A stretch of 64,000 nucleotides of DNA, from NCBI GenBank assembly GCA_036924085.1, contig JAVGWX010000025.1:28066411-28130410 (forward strand), read 5' to 3'. The notes under the pieces were generated by a model. That model saw only the letters and a program-made list of their open reading frames with translations, was not told where the DNA came from and did not search any database. Position numbers and translations under genes: made by a program. Of this stretch, positions 17,943 to 27,255 are shown piece after piece (within the stretch, counting starts at the first letter, position 1; each line of letters starts with the position of its first letter). This DNA comes from Ariolimax columbianus (Eukaryota; Mollusca; Gastropoda; Stylommatophora; Arionidae).

Positions 17943-20100
17943 CTATATTTGCAATGTTGTCTCTTGTATAAACTTCACTGACTTTTGTAGTTCACGCACA
18001 GGTCCATAATGTTTCTCTACCAGTGCTGTTTCTATGGGCCAGTGAGATTTTCTCTGTATATTATATTCGGGGCAGTTTTGCAGTATGTGCTCTGCGGTCT
18101 GAGGCGCCTGTCCGCATGTACACATGGCTGAGTTGCCAATCTTCATTTTTGTGTACATGTGGCTGCGGAGTCGGTTGTGTCCTGTTCTAAGGCGCAACAC
18201 AACAGTTTGCTCTTGTCTGTTCATGTTATGGTAATCGTCTGGTGTTACTGTTGGTGGCTTTCTGATTGATTTGGTCATCCTTATCTTCTGTTGGTGGCTT
18301 TCTGATCGATTTGATCATCCTTATCTTCTGTTGGTAGCTTTCTGATCGATTTGATCATCCTTATCTTCTGTTGGTGGCTTTCTGATTGATTTGATCATCC
18401 TTATCTTCTGTTGGTGGCTTTCTGATTGATTTGATCATTCTTATCTTCTGTTGGTGGCTTTCTGATTGATTTGATCATCCTTATCTTCTGTTGGTGGCTT
18501 TCTGATTGATTTGATCATCCTTATCTTCTGTTGGTGGCTTTCTGATTGATTTGATCATCCTTATCTTCTGTTGGTGGCTTTCTGATTGATTTGATCATCC
18601 TTATCTTCTGTTGGTGTGTAACTGGCACATCTGGTTGCTCGTCTGCAGCACTCTCCTTTGCCAGTCGATCTGCTCTCTCGTTTCCTGGTACTCCACAATG
18701 AGAAGGTATCCACTACATGACAATCTTGCGCTGGTTGCTCAGTTCAGACAGTAGAGCCTGTAGATCTGGCAGTTTCTCAAATTTAAGTGCTTGGAGTGCT
18801 GATTGTGCATCTGTAAGAAATACTACAGGTTGTGGACCGATATTGGTGTTCAACAGTTTCTCAGTTGCCACCTTGATTGCCTGTATTTCTGCATCATATA
18901 TATGACAGAATTTCCCAGTTGGTACTCTGACTGTATCCCTAATGTTATTTGGGTATTCTATGTACACTCCCGCTTCACCATTCTTTACTGCATTCTGTGC
19001 TGACCCATCTGTGTATACTCTAATCCAGAGGTCTTGTGGGTATTCTTCATCCAGGAAATTGAGGATCACTATCCTACGTTGCACACTGTTCTGTTCATCC
19101 TTGTCTAATATTCCTTTCACTTTTGTTTGAATGCATACTGATAGTCCGTGCTCCTCTCTCCAAGGGGTTTGTTCTGGCACAGACTTTAGGGGGATGTCAA
19201 CTTCAGGTAGATCCATAATTTGCCTGCGAAGTCGTTTCGCCTGATGCATAAAACTACTTCTTTTCAGTCTTCCCATTGCTAAATTTTGAAATCTGTCTTT
19301 CATTGGATGGCTCGGCATGCAGAGGAACTGTTCTGCCTGTATTAATACCTTTGTGTCTCTGCGCTCTCTTAGTGCTTGTATCCTTCCCATTTTCTCCATC
19401 TCCACTATAGGTGTTGATTTCATTGCTCCTGTAATGACCCTAAGTGCCTGATTTTGCACTATATCCACTTCTTTTAGGGTAGTGTTTGCTGCGGGGCACC
19501 ACGCTGCTGACCCATATTGCAGATGTGGCCGTATACCTTGTTGGTAAACTTTGTTAAGTATTTTTCCACTAGCTCCCCATGTTTTTCCACTTAATTTTCT
19601 CAGGATGGCTAACTTTCTCCTGGCTTTTTTAGCTGCCTTGTTGACGTGTTCCCTCCATGTCAACCTGTCATCAAATGTAACTCCAAGATAGGTGGGTTGT
19701 TTATCTTCTTTGATGTGTTCTCCATTTATCTTGATAACTCCAGCTTTTTGTTTTGAGGAGAGGGTGAAAAGCGTAGTGCTACATTTCTCTGTGTTAATGT
19801 TTACACACCATCTGTTTGTCCATGAGGTCAAGGCATCAATAGCTCTTTGCAGCATTCTGGCGGCCACTGTTGCTTGCTCATTTACACACCATATTACCAA
19901 GTCATCTGCATACATTGCAACTTTTGTTCCTTGTGGTAGCTCAGCAATCAAGTCATTGATGAAGACTATGAAAAGTGTAGGGGAAAGAACTCCTCCCTGA
20001 GGCACACCATGACGCAGTAGAATTTTCTTACTCTTGAGAACATCTAGTTGGACTCTGGCTCTCCTGTTATGTAAGTATGCTTTTATCCATTTGTACATCC
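17943..20100 (-). pseudogene. Reverse transcriptase/RNase H pseudogene
   Basis: The main open piece (20161-18713) carries HGVPQGGVLSPTLFIVFIND, the catalytic MYADDLVIW, YLGVTFDDRLTW and, near the end, RNase H with VYTDGSA, the AEIQAIKVA glutamate and FLTDAQSAL. A TAG at 18713-18715 interrupts RNase H just before WIPSHCGVPGNERADRLAKE, which continues in the same frame. After VTHQQ the 40-bp array (18281-18616) begins. Beyond it, from 18278 down, come RQEQTVVLRLRTGHNRLRSH and the CTCGQAPQTAEHILQNCP knuckle, ending at 17943. In life the protein would copy the element's RNA at a nicked target. It lacks the endonuclease and the RT fingers, so it is dead. Confidence 0.88.
18281..18616. repeat. 40-bp tandem array within the LINE D reading frame
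   Basis: Eight full units plus a partial one of TTATCTTCTGTTGGTGGCTT followed by TCTGATTGATTTGATCATCC; a diverged unit at 18247-18280 continues the gene. On the minus strand the unit encodes KIRMIKSIRKPPT. Eight extra units add 320 bp, which is not a multiple of 3, so the knuckle is put out of frame. Confidence 0.93.
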
Positions 20101-20104
20101 TAAT

Positions 20105-21480
20105 GGACTTACATCTGCAATAGAATTTGGCAGACAGGAGAGTGGCCCACCTGCTGGACAAAATCAGTCATTATACCACTGCCTAAATCGGGAAACCTAA
20201 ATATGTGTCAGAACTATCGAACAATCAGTCTGATAAGTCATCCAAGTAAAGTTCTCTTGAGGATATTACTTAACAGACTGAATCCTCAGGCGGAGAGTAT
20301 CATTGCCGAGGAACAAGCGGGCTTTCGAGCGGGAAGGAGTACCATCGAGCAAATATTTAATCTTCGTCTACTGAATGAGAAGTACTCAGAGTATCAACAA
20401 CAACTCTACCATGCCTTCATTGACTTTAGAAAGGCGTTTGACAGAGTGTGGCATGCGGCGCTATGGTCAACAATGACGCATTATAAGTTCAACTATGGTG
20501 AGGGTAGTTGCAAACCTTTATCAGCAGGCGACCAGCGCTGTCTCGGTAGAGGGAACGCTAGGCGATTGGTTCCGTACGACGGTGTGTGTGAGACAGGGTT
20601 GTATACTCTCCCCCACACTCTTCAATATATTCTTGGAGAGAATAATGGAGACGACCTTAAAAGGACATGTTGGCACGGTTAAAATAGGTGACAGGCTAAT
20701 CACAAACTTCCGCTTTGCTGATGATATTGATGTATTGGCAGGCACAGAAAGGGAACTCCAGGAGTTGATTGGTAGATTGGATAGAGCGGCCTTGAGTTTT
20801 GGTATGGAAATAAATGCAGATAAAACAAAGCTCATGACCAATAACGTTTTAGGGTTTCAATCTGTCATAGAGGCGAATGGGCAGGTACTTGAGGTGGTGA
20901 AAAGATTCAAATATCTTGGATCGTTGATCAGCGAAGAGGGTTCGAAGCCAGAGGTCATTGCAAGAATAGCACAAACAACAGCGGCGCTGACTAGGCTGCA
21001 ACCTATTTGGCGAGACAAGCGCCTCGCCCTCGGCATAAAAGTCAGACTACTGCGCTCTTTGGTGCTGTCAATATTTCTGTATGCCTGCGAGACCTGGACC
21101 ATTACAGCAGATATCCAGGGCAGAATACGTGCAATGGAAATGAGGTGCTGTAGAAAACTCCTAAATGTTACATATAAAGATCGTGTCACGAACGTAGACA
21201 TCCGTCAGAGAGTTGGAGACGCTATTGGTCCTTTTGAAGATCTGTTCACAATTATCAAAAGACGAAAGATGGCCTGATGCGGGCACGTCGCGAGGTCAAA
21301 CAGAATTCCCAACTCGATACTCTTTGGATCCGTACCGGGACAGAGAGGGCGAGGACGTCCAAGGAAGAGATGGGTGGACAACATCACTGAGTGGTCAGGC
21401 CTTCGTCACGGTGAGATACGTCAGGCGGCGTCAGACAGAGAGGGATGGCGTGGGTTTTTCATGTCTTCATGTGTGCCCTA
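20105..21480 (+). pseudogene. L2-like reverse transcriptase pseudogene
   Basis: Order of motifs: IWQTGEWP and VIIPLPKSGNL (RT start), CQNYRTISLISHPSKVLLRI, AEEQAGFRAGRSTIEQIFNL, FIDFRKAFDRVWHAAL, then a one-base frameshift near 20494. The next frame has VRQGCILSPTLFNIFLERIM, the catalytic FRFADDIDVLAG, FKYLGSLISEEGSKPEVIAR, SIFLYACETWTITADIQ and NVTYKDRVTNVDIRQRV. A stop at 21275-21277 interrupts RRKMA*CGHVARSN, and the C-terminal GRGRPRKRWVDNITEWSG continues after it. The active-site aspartates are present, but the frameshift, stop and missing endonuclease show a dead copy. Confidence 0.88.
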
Positions 21481-21520
21481 ACGACCCGATGGGTTACGGG
21501 ATGAACTGAACTGAACTGAA
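20105..21520 (+). mobile_element. L2-like LINE, 5'-truncated, with TGAAC-repeat tail
   Basis: Plus-strand LINE from the RT fingers to a 3' tail of ACTGAACTGAACTGAA at 21500-21518. Homologous pieces lie at 4290-4915 (plus) and 30815-31000 (minus, nested). The 3' end directly abuts an I-like fragment at about 21535, and the 5' end abuts LINE D. The endonuclease region is absent. The family is common in aquatic animal genomes as 'endonuclease-reverse transcriptase' fragments; assignment to the L2 group rests on the short-repeat tail and motif style. Confidence 0.88.
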
Positions 21521-21534
21521 TGGACGAACAGTAC

Positions 21535-21817
21535 ACAACACCTTCAGTTTATTGAATAGATGGTACCTCAGTCTGTTGTGGCCTGTGCGAAGTCTGAAGA
21601 CCATGACCTGCTCTCTTCTGTTCAACTGGTAATAAACATCGTTTTTTGTGTAGCTAGTATGTTCTGTTTCCCATTTGGCCATGCATCTGGCCCTAATAAA
21701 CCTTTTGGACTCTTCGTAGGTCACACTAGAATCTGGTTGTGGTAGTCTTGCACCTTCTTTTGCCAGTCTGTCTGCCTCCTCGTTGCCTTGAATGTTACAG
21801 TGGGATGGAACCCTTTG
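21535..21817 (-). mobile_element. I-like LINE fragment, interrupted by a mariner remnant
   Basis: The minus strand reads MTYEESKRFIRARCMAKWET, then NRREQVMVFRLRTGHNRLRY, truncated before the knuckle near 21535. Upstream it runs into the mariner insertion at 21820. The far side (22564 to about 22640) resumes with SDLRSVLCPLWQQ, matching NDLRAALCQLCQQ of the other copies, so this is one LINE split by a DNA transposon. Confidence 0.75.
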
Positions 21818-22563
21818 TACCAGGCATGTTCAAATTAAACCAGAACTAGTTGCACCAAGTGAACATACATACGATGTGCATGATGACGTCACTTCTAGTG
21901 TAAACAGCATATATCAACCGTCAATTTAGCAAAATTTCATTTTCCTCCGACTCATAGTTTCCTCAGCAAATCGTTGAAAACATGGTGGGTGTGATACGGA
22001 ATCTGTCTACAGTTGATTAGCGAGCGGGGATTCAGTTTTTAACAGCTGAAGGATGTCGACCAGTTGACATTCATCGCAGAATCCAGGCAGTATATGGTGA
22101 CAAAAGTGTGTCGAACGTAAGCTCCGGCGAAGGTCCACCAAAATTGATGCATCAATTTTGGCGATGGCATCTTCTGACGCAACAATATGCGCCTGACCTG
22201 GTCTCGGAAGATCTTTCGTTAATTCACCTCCTTCTTTAAACATCCTTGTCCAGTTCTTCGTTGTCTTCAACCCACTTGTGTCACCATACACTGCCTGCAT
22301 TCTGCGATGAATGTCAACTGGTCGACATCCTTCAGCTGTTAGAAACCGAATCACATGTCGCTGATCAACTCTGAACGGATTCCATATCACACCCGCCATG
22401 TTTTCAACGGTCTGCTGGGGAAACTATGAGTCGAAGGATAATGAAATTTTGCAAAATTGACGGTTGGTATATGCTGTTTACACCTGAAGTGACGTCATCA
22501 TGCACATTGTACATATGTTCACTTGTTGCAGTTAAGTCCAGTTTCATTTGAACACGCCTCGTA
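21818..22563. mobile_element. Palindromic mariner-type remnant with TA duplications
   Basis: The element spans 21820-22561, flanked by TA at 21818-21819 and 22562-22563, the target duplication of Tc1/mariner transposons. The two halves are inverted copies of about 270 bp each. Starting from either end one reads (G/C)CAGGC or CGAGGCGTGTTCAAAT, then TGCATGATGACGTCACTTC, TAAACAGCATAT, GTTGAAAACATGG and AACAGCTGAAGGATGTCGAC. A spacer of about 150 bp separates the arms. No complete transposase remains. It lies inside an I-like LINE fragment. Confidence 0.85.
22103..22399 (-). pseudogene. Mariner transposase N-terminus (helix-turn-helix) remnant
   Basis: The minus strand from ATG at 22399 reads MAGVIWNPFRVDQRHVIRFL, TAEGCRPVDIHRRMQAVYGD, then TKNWTRMFKEGGELTKDLPR and PGQAHI. 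This pattern (IRFL..EG....I..RM..VYGD...W...F..G...L.D.PR.G) is the N-terminal DNA-binding region of mariner-like transposases, which recognises the terminal inverted repeats. The catalytic DDD/DDE domain is missing; the frame runs into the inverted half and stops. The opposite arm holds a more decayed copy of the same start on the plus strand (near 21981). Confidence 0.8.
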
Positions 22564-22900
22564 CTAGACCTCTACTGGGTTTGAACTGCTGCCATAGTGG
22601 ACAGAGGACTGACCTCAGATCACTTTTCCAGGAATGTGATTTACCCGTTCTTCCGTCGGCTTTCAAACTGTGATTTCCATCTATACTATCCATCACTCCT
22701 TTTTTCTTGTGTGTTCTCTGTCGCTTTTCCCATAAACATTGATTGATGTTGCAGGGTGCGCCAAACCTACTCTTGTATTGTTGCGATGTTATTGCGACTG
22801 AAGAGTAAAGATCTTGTGTCCTTGAAGTCGCCACGCAGTGCGCAAACTAGTTTTATTTTAAACTCCCGATACAAAAAAAGTTTGCTACAAAAAAAGAAAC
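22564..22900 (-). mobile_element. I-like LINE continuation, then unassigned sequence
   Basis: From 22564 to about 22640 the minus strand aligns with the RNase H region of other I-like copies (LRSVLCPLWQQFKPS). Further right the similarity fades and nothing else is recognised. Confidence 0.5.
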
Positions 22901-22924
22901 AATCTAGGATTTATTGTGAAAGCT

Positions 22925-24300
22925 ACTCTAGCCTGAAGCTACCCTAAACTGAGGCTATTCTAAACTGAGGCTACTCTAGCCTGAAGCTACCCTAAACTGA
23001 GCCTACCCTAAACGGAGGCTACTCTAGCCTGAAGCCACTCTAAACTGAGGCTACTCTAGCCTGAAGCTACTCTAAACTGAGGCTACTCTAGCCTGAAGCT
23101 ACTCTAAACTGAAGCCTCTCTAGCCTGAAGCTACTCTAAACTGAAGCCACTAGCCTGAAGCCACTCTAAACTGAGGCTACTCTAGTCTGAAGCCACTCTA
23201 GCCTGAAGCCACTCTAAACTGAGGCTACTCTAGCCTGAAGCCACTCTAGCCTGAAGCCACTCTAAACTGAGGCTACTCTAAAATAGGCTTACTCTAGCCT
23301 GAAGCTACTCTAAACTGAGGCTACTCTAGCCTGAAGCTACCCTAAACTGAAGCCACTAGCCTGAAGCTACTCTAAACTGAGGCCACTAGCCTAAAGCTAC
23401 TCTAAACTGAAGCCACTCTAGCCTGAAGCTACTCTAAACTAAAGCCACTAGCCTGAAGCTACTCTAAACTGAGGCCACTAGCTTGAAGCTACTCTAAACT
23501 GAAGCCACTCTAGCCTGAAGCTACTCTAAACTGAGGCCACTCTAGCTGAAGCTACTCTAAACTGAAGCCACTCTAGCCTGAAGCTACTCTAAACTGAAGC
23601 CACTCTAGCCTGAAGCAACTCTAAACTGAAGCTACTCTAAACTGAGGTCACTCTAGACTGAAGCTACTCTAAACTGAAGCCTCTCTAGCCTGAAGCTACT
23701 CTAAACTGGAGCCACTCTAGCCTGAAGCTACTCTAGGCTGAAGCCACTGTAAACTGAGGCTACTCTAAAATAGGCTTACTCTAGCCTGAAGCGACTCTAA
23801 ACTGAAGCCACTCTAGCCTGAAGCCACTCTAAACTGAGGCTACTCTAGCCTGAAGCTACTCTAAACTGAGGCTACTCTAGCCTGAAGCAACTCTAAACTG
23901 AAGCTACTCTAAACTGAAGCCACTCTAGACTGAAGCTACTCTAAACTGAGGCCACTCTAGACTGAAGCTACTCTAAACTGAAGCCTCTCTAGCCTGAAGC
24001 TACTCTAAACTGGAGCCACTCTAGCCTGAAGCTACTCTAGGCTGAAGCTACTCTAAACTGAAGCTACTCTAAACTGAAGCCACTCTAGCCTGAAGCCACC
24101 CTAAACTGAGGTTACTCTAGCCTGAAGCCACTCTAAACTGAGGCTACTCTAGCCTGAAGCCACTCTAAACTGAGGCTACTCTAGCCTGAAGCCACTGTAA
24201 ACTGAGGCTACTCTAAAATAGGCTTACTCTAGCCTGAAGCGACTCTAAACTGAAGCCACTCTAGCCTGAAGCGACTCTAAACTGAAGCCACTAGCCTGAA
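22925..24300. repeat. 16-bp array arranged as 32-bp dimers
   Basis: Alternating half-units CTCTAGCCTGAAGCTA and CTCTAAACTGAGGCTA, about 85 in total, with many point changes (GAAGCC, GAAGCG, GGCTTA) and losses of two to four bases (for example CCACTAGCC). The TCTAAAATAGGCTTACTC variant recurs near 23280, 23765 and 24210, so longer blocks have been copied within the array. Confidence 0.93.
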
Positions 24301-24304
24301 GGGA

Positions 24305-24379
24305 CTAAACTGGTTACCCTACTGGTTACCCTAAACTGGTTACCCTAAACTGGTTACTCTAAACTGGTTACCCTAAACT
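24305..24379. repeat. 14-bp array
   Basis: Five or so units of GGTTACCCTAAACT directly after the 16/32-bp array and probably derived from it (shared CTAAACTG). Confidence 0.85.
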
Positions 24380-24424
24380 TTTATGACTGGTTGCAATGGC
24401 TCTTCTTATATCTTGAAGTGTACT

Positions 24425-24605
24425 TGAGAAGGTGGACCGAGTCCTCCTGGCTGTAGTGCAATGCGTGGTTTGTCATCAAGCTCACTACTATGGGAATTAC
24501 AGTATCAATCCCCACCTTGTTGCCCAGACTGCTTTAAAACAGCCTGTTTCCAGGGAGCACGTTCTTGGACGTGGTGTAGGGTCCTGATTAATATGTTTCA
24601 ATTGT
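24425..24605 (+). repeat. Dispersed element A, left module only
   Basis: AGAAGGTGGACCGAGTCCTCC, CTCACTACTATGGGAATTA, TCAATCCCCACCTTGTTGCC and AACAGCCTGTTTCCAGGGAG match the left modules near 10740 and 29980. Only a fragment of one 37-bp unit (CTGATTAATATGT) follows. Confidence 0.7.
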
Positions 24606-24854
24606 CCGCATGACCCTCTACCTCCCTCGTTGGCTAAGGTCCTGTTCGGTTGAGACCCTACATCACTGAACTCTGGGCAGACTGTCCCTCTCAGCAGCTG
24701 GCAAAAAAATGCATATGGTTCCTGTAGCTAGCTGGTTGTACACACTCTTAATCCGTCCCCTCAGCCACCCGTCTGTGTGATTCGAATACGCCTTGTATAT
24801 GAAAGCCTTTTTCTTCATAACTTCTGGACCTCTGTGAATCTCCTATGCCGAGAA
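24606..24854. other. Unassigned spacer
   Basis: No feature recognised. Confidence 0.3.
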
Positions 24855-24879
24855 ATTTGTCGCTTGCAATGAGGGATTT

Positions 24880-25370
24880 CCGGCGAGCAACGTCAAGAAC
24901 AACCTTAGAACAAAAATCAGCTATTACGATTGAAGCGTTGCTCCAGTCCTCCCCTACGGCCCCGAAACATGGACATTAATCAAGCACGACACATCAGGAC
25001 TAGGGACTTTCCATATGCGCAACAAAGTATCCTGGGCATCCGATGGCATGACTACACCTGCAACGTAGAGGTATCTGCTAAAAGGAGGTCTCCACCCAGC
25101 TTAGGAAATTTTGGACCTCCAATGAGTCGCCCTGTTCGGTCATTATACGGCTCGACTAGCAAATCCTGATACTTCACAGATCATTCCTCAGCGCCAAAGG
25201 GTTTCCCTCGAATGCCTGAAAGTGCAGAGGAGGTCATCTCCGCACAGTATAGCTTCGGCAGATTACAATCCTCCCAATGATCTGGACCAGGTCTGGAGCT
25301 ATGCCGCAGCAGTGGGCTATGGATGTGGTCGATCAACGCAATGGACCTTAGACATCTATGCAAACTTACT
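24880..25370 (+). mobile_element. LINE family IV fragment
   Basis: Plus-strand pieces are VLPYGPETWTLIKHDTSGLG, TFHMRNKVSWASDGMTTPAT, WRYLLKGGLHP, ALFGHYTARL and PQRQRVSLECLKVQRRSSPH, in two frames with stops. The order matches 7735-8412, but this copy is more complete towards the C-terminus and lacks the ATT tail. Confidence 0.7.
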
Positions 25371-26560
25371 TATTTATTAGGGACACTTCCTCGATCCCGA
25401 AGGGTCCACTAGGGTCTTTGTGTATGACGAGGACAAAAATAGCACTACTGCCCCACACAGAGCATGTTGTTAGAGGCGACTAACTGTGTGACATGGCATA
25501 ACACCAGCCATGGTTAGGTGGTTTGTTAAGAGCAACATAGATGACACCTAACAGGCTGTGGGTCTACTTTTCCCTAACGTTTGAGTCTATAAAGATGGAC
25601 TCGCACATCGGTTAACTGGCACTTGTCCCAACGCAGCAGAGTACCAAGCTGCTCGAGCCTAGCCCGTTAAGCAGGAAATCCTCCTCCCACCTACATCCAG
25701 CTCACGCCAGAGCAGGGACCTGCGTAGGGCCACCCATCCCTGTAGAAGTACAAGTCGACTAAGACTGTCACTAACTGTGGGAGACCTGGCACAGTTAGGG
25801 CTATTAAACCTATAGCACACTGCAGACCGACTGCCACAGCCAAACTTGTCTCACTGTCAAAAACAAACATTTTTTTTTATGAGTACGGAGACCCTACCAA
25901 ATAGCCAGTTTTTTTTACTGCTGGATTCGTCACGTCCATCTACACAGGCTTTTTGCCGGTAAAAGTAATGTATGTTAGATTACAAATGGCTTTTGAACGA
26001 TTTATTTTTTTATTTCGCCGATTGGAGCAGGCCGACTTTTTGGGGAAAGGTGAAGTAGGTTGTTGGGAAGGATCTTTATCTGGTAGATCTGTTTATTTTG
26101 TTTGTTTAGATGAAATAACTACGCTTGAATTGGAAACTAACAGTAGCGCTGATATTATAAACAGTATTGATACTTTGTTATGGTTTCCATGGATTTCTAT
26201 CGGAGCTTCTAGGCCTAGCCGGGAAAGTTCAAATATTTGTATTGTTTCAAAAAATTTAACATTCATCTTCTTGTATCTCAGAAACTAACAAACACACAAC
26301 AACAACAATAACATCAACAAGTTATTTATTCATTGACGTCTCTACACACGAGAAAATCATATTTATTGACCAACAAACAGAAAAGTTAACATCATTTTTG
26401 ATAGTTGCAAAATTGACAAATGCGAAAAATTTTCAAAATATTATGGAAGCGTGCTGAAGGTTAAAAAAGTGTTTGCGGAATAGTTGTGAACTGGCACATG
26501 CTGCGGATGACAATTCGTCGAGTGGATCACCCAGACACGATCACACGACAGCAACGCATG
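25371..26560. other. Unassigned, low-repeat stretch
   Basis: About 1.2 kb without a recognised transposon or gene. A plus-strand frame at 25953-26288 (VRLQMAFERFIFLFRRLEQA...) is open for 111 codons but AT-rich and without a known motif. An (ACA)n run lies near 26292-26312. Confidence 0.35.
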
Positions 26561-26581
26561 TGTTCCCTATACACAGCTACA

Positions 26582-26587
26582 TTTAAT
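26582..26587 (-). promoter_or_regulatory. Candidate poly(A) signal ATTAAA
   Basis: ATTAAA on the minus strand, about 165 bp downstream of the stop codon of the aminopeptidase-like exon. The AATAAA form is absent closer to the stop. Suggestive only. Confidence 0.4.
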
Positions 26588-26750
26588 GCAAATTACTTAA
26601 AACATCAACTAACTAACACTTGCAGATACCAATACAAGGCATTGGGCTGAAGGGCGAGAGCCCGAATGCTGCTGGATCAGTAACAACAATAACAACAACA
26701 ATAACAATGCAGGTTACTAAAGCATATAGAATGCTGCTTCCCCGACGGAC

Positions 26751-26820
26751 TCAAGGCTTGTGGAACTCCAACCACTCTTCTATCTCCTCATAGTTTGACT
26801 TCATCCATCCAATGTTGGCC
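26751..26820 (-). CDS. Terminal coding exon of an M1-type aminopeptidase
   Basis: A 70-base minus-strand exon that a six-frame ORF search would miss. It follows a good splice acceptor (pyrimidine-rich GTATTTGCTTCCCATAG ending at 26821), starts in phase with one base, and encodes ANIGWMKSNYEEIEEWLEF followed by HKP and TGA at 26751-26753. The series NIGWM..N...I..WL is the C-terminal helix of ERAP/aminopeptidase N-like M1 metallopeptidases, zinc enzymes that cut amino-terminal residues from peptides, usually at a membrane. The catalytic HEXXH region would lie in upstream exons at higher coordinates; I find none in this window, so the preceding intron is either long or filled by repeats. No frame damage is seen. 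It could also be a stranded exon of a pseudogene. Confidence 0.65.
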
Positions 26821-26906
26821 CTATGGGAAGCAAATACATTGTCAATAGAAGGATTAAGTCAAATTCTTTAAAATTCTCTTTTTCCACATTCATTCTCAAC
26901 CTCCGG

Positions 26907-26938
26907 CTACCAAGCCCTGAACAGGGCTTTCTTGGTAG
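26907..26938. other. Perfect-looking hairpin in the intron
   Basis: CTACCAAGCCCTG and CAGGGCTTTCTTGGTAG pair as a stem of about 13 bp with a two- to four-base loop and one bulge. Function unknown. Confidence 0.5.
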
Positions 26939-26979
26939 CAGAATGTAGCCCGAAGAACAGAAAGCGCTGTGAAGCTAGT

Positions 26980-27135
26980 TTACAGCTTGGCTACGATATT
27001 TGCACCTTTCAGTCCGACACATTCATCTTCGGCAGTCAACTTCTCAAAATCCTGGTATTCAATCAGACATGTGTGTCCGATGCCAGGTAGCCAAATGCTG
27101 AATAAACTAATTTCGCTCTTTTGCCTTGATGTACC
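26980..27135 (-). other. Small unidentified open frame
   Basis: About 51 codons between stops, no ATG at its start, reading IWLPGIGHTCLIEYQDFEKL, TAEDECVGLKGANIVAKL and then a stop. The composition looks protein-like, but I do not recognise a family. It could be a transposon or gene remnant. Confidence 0.25.
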
Positions 27136-27255
27136 TCATTGGGCCCAGGAACTCTTTCAGGCCATCTCCCAACCTCTGACTCGGTCACCTGTCAACCTTT
27201 AATCTTAATCTTTAATCTTGTCAATGTGCAAGAGATTGACCTTGATGAAACATGC

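Larger units (their letters stand above)
17893..20108 (-). mobile_element. I-like LINE D: RT palm, RNase H and knuckle
   Basis: The largest RT-bearing element in the window, minus strand, from part-way through the reverse transcriptase to a 3' end with a GAAGAAAAAGAAG-type tail near 17905-17917. TAATGGAC occurs at both apparent ends (17893-17900 and 20101-20108) and could be an 8-bp target-site duplication, though it is short enough to be chance. The 5' edge abuts the plus-strand L2-like element in head-to-head orientation. It differs from the smaller I-like copies in sequence but shares their domain order. It is broken by one stop codon and by a 40-bp tandem array. Confidence 0.85.

Noticed and set aside
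24305..24379. Telomere-like repeat (CCCTAA)
   Set aside because: The unit is 14 bp (GGTTACCCTAAACT), not a run of TTAGGG or TTAGG, and derives from the neighbouring CTCTAAACTG array.
25953..26288. A 111-codon plus-strand gene
   Set aside because: AT-rich, no recognisable motif, no splice or promoter context, and no relation to neighbouring features; left as unassigned.
26907..26938. Histone-type 3' stem-loop on the minus strand (AGCCCTGTTCAGGGCT)
   Set aside because: It resembles the histone stem-loop in length and loop position, but no histone coding sequence lies upstream and the closing base pair and loop differ.
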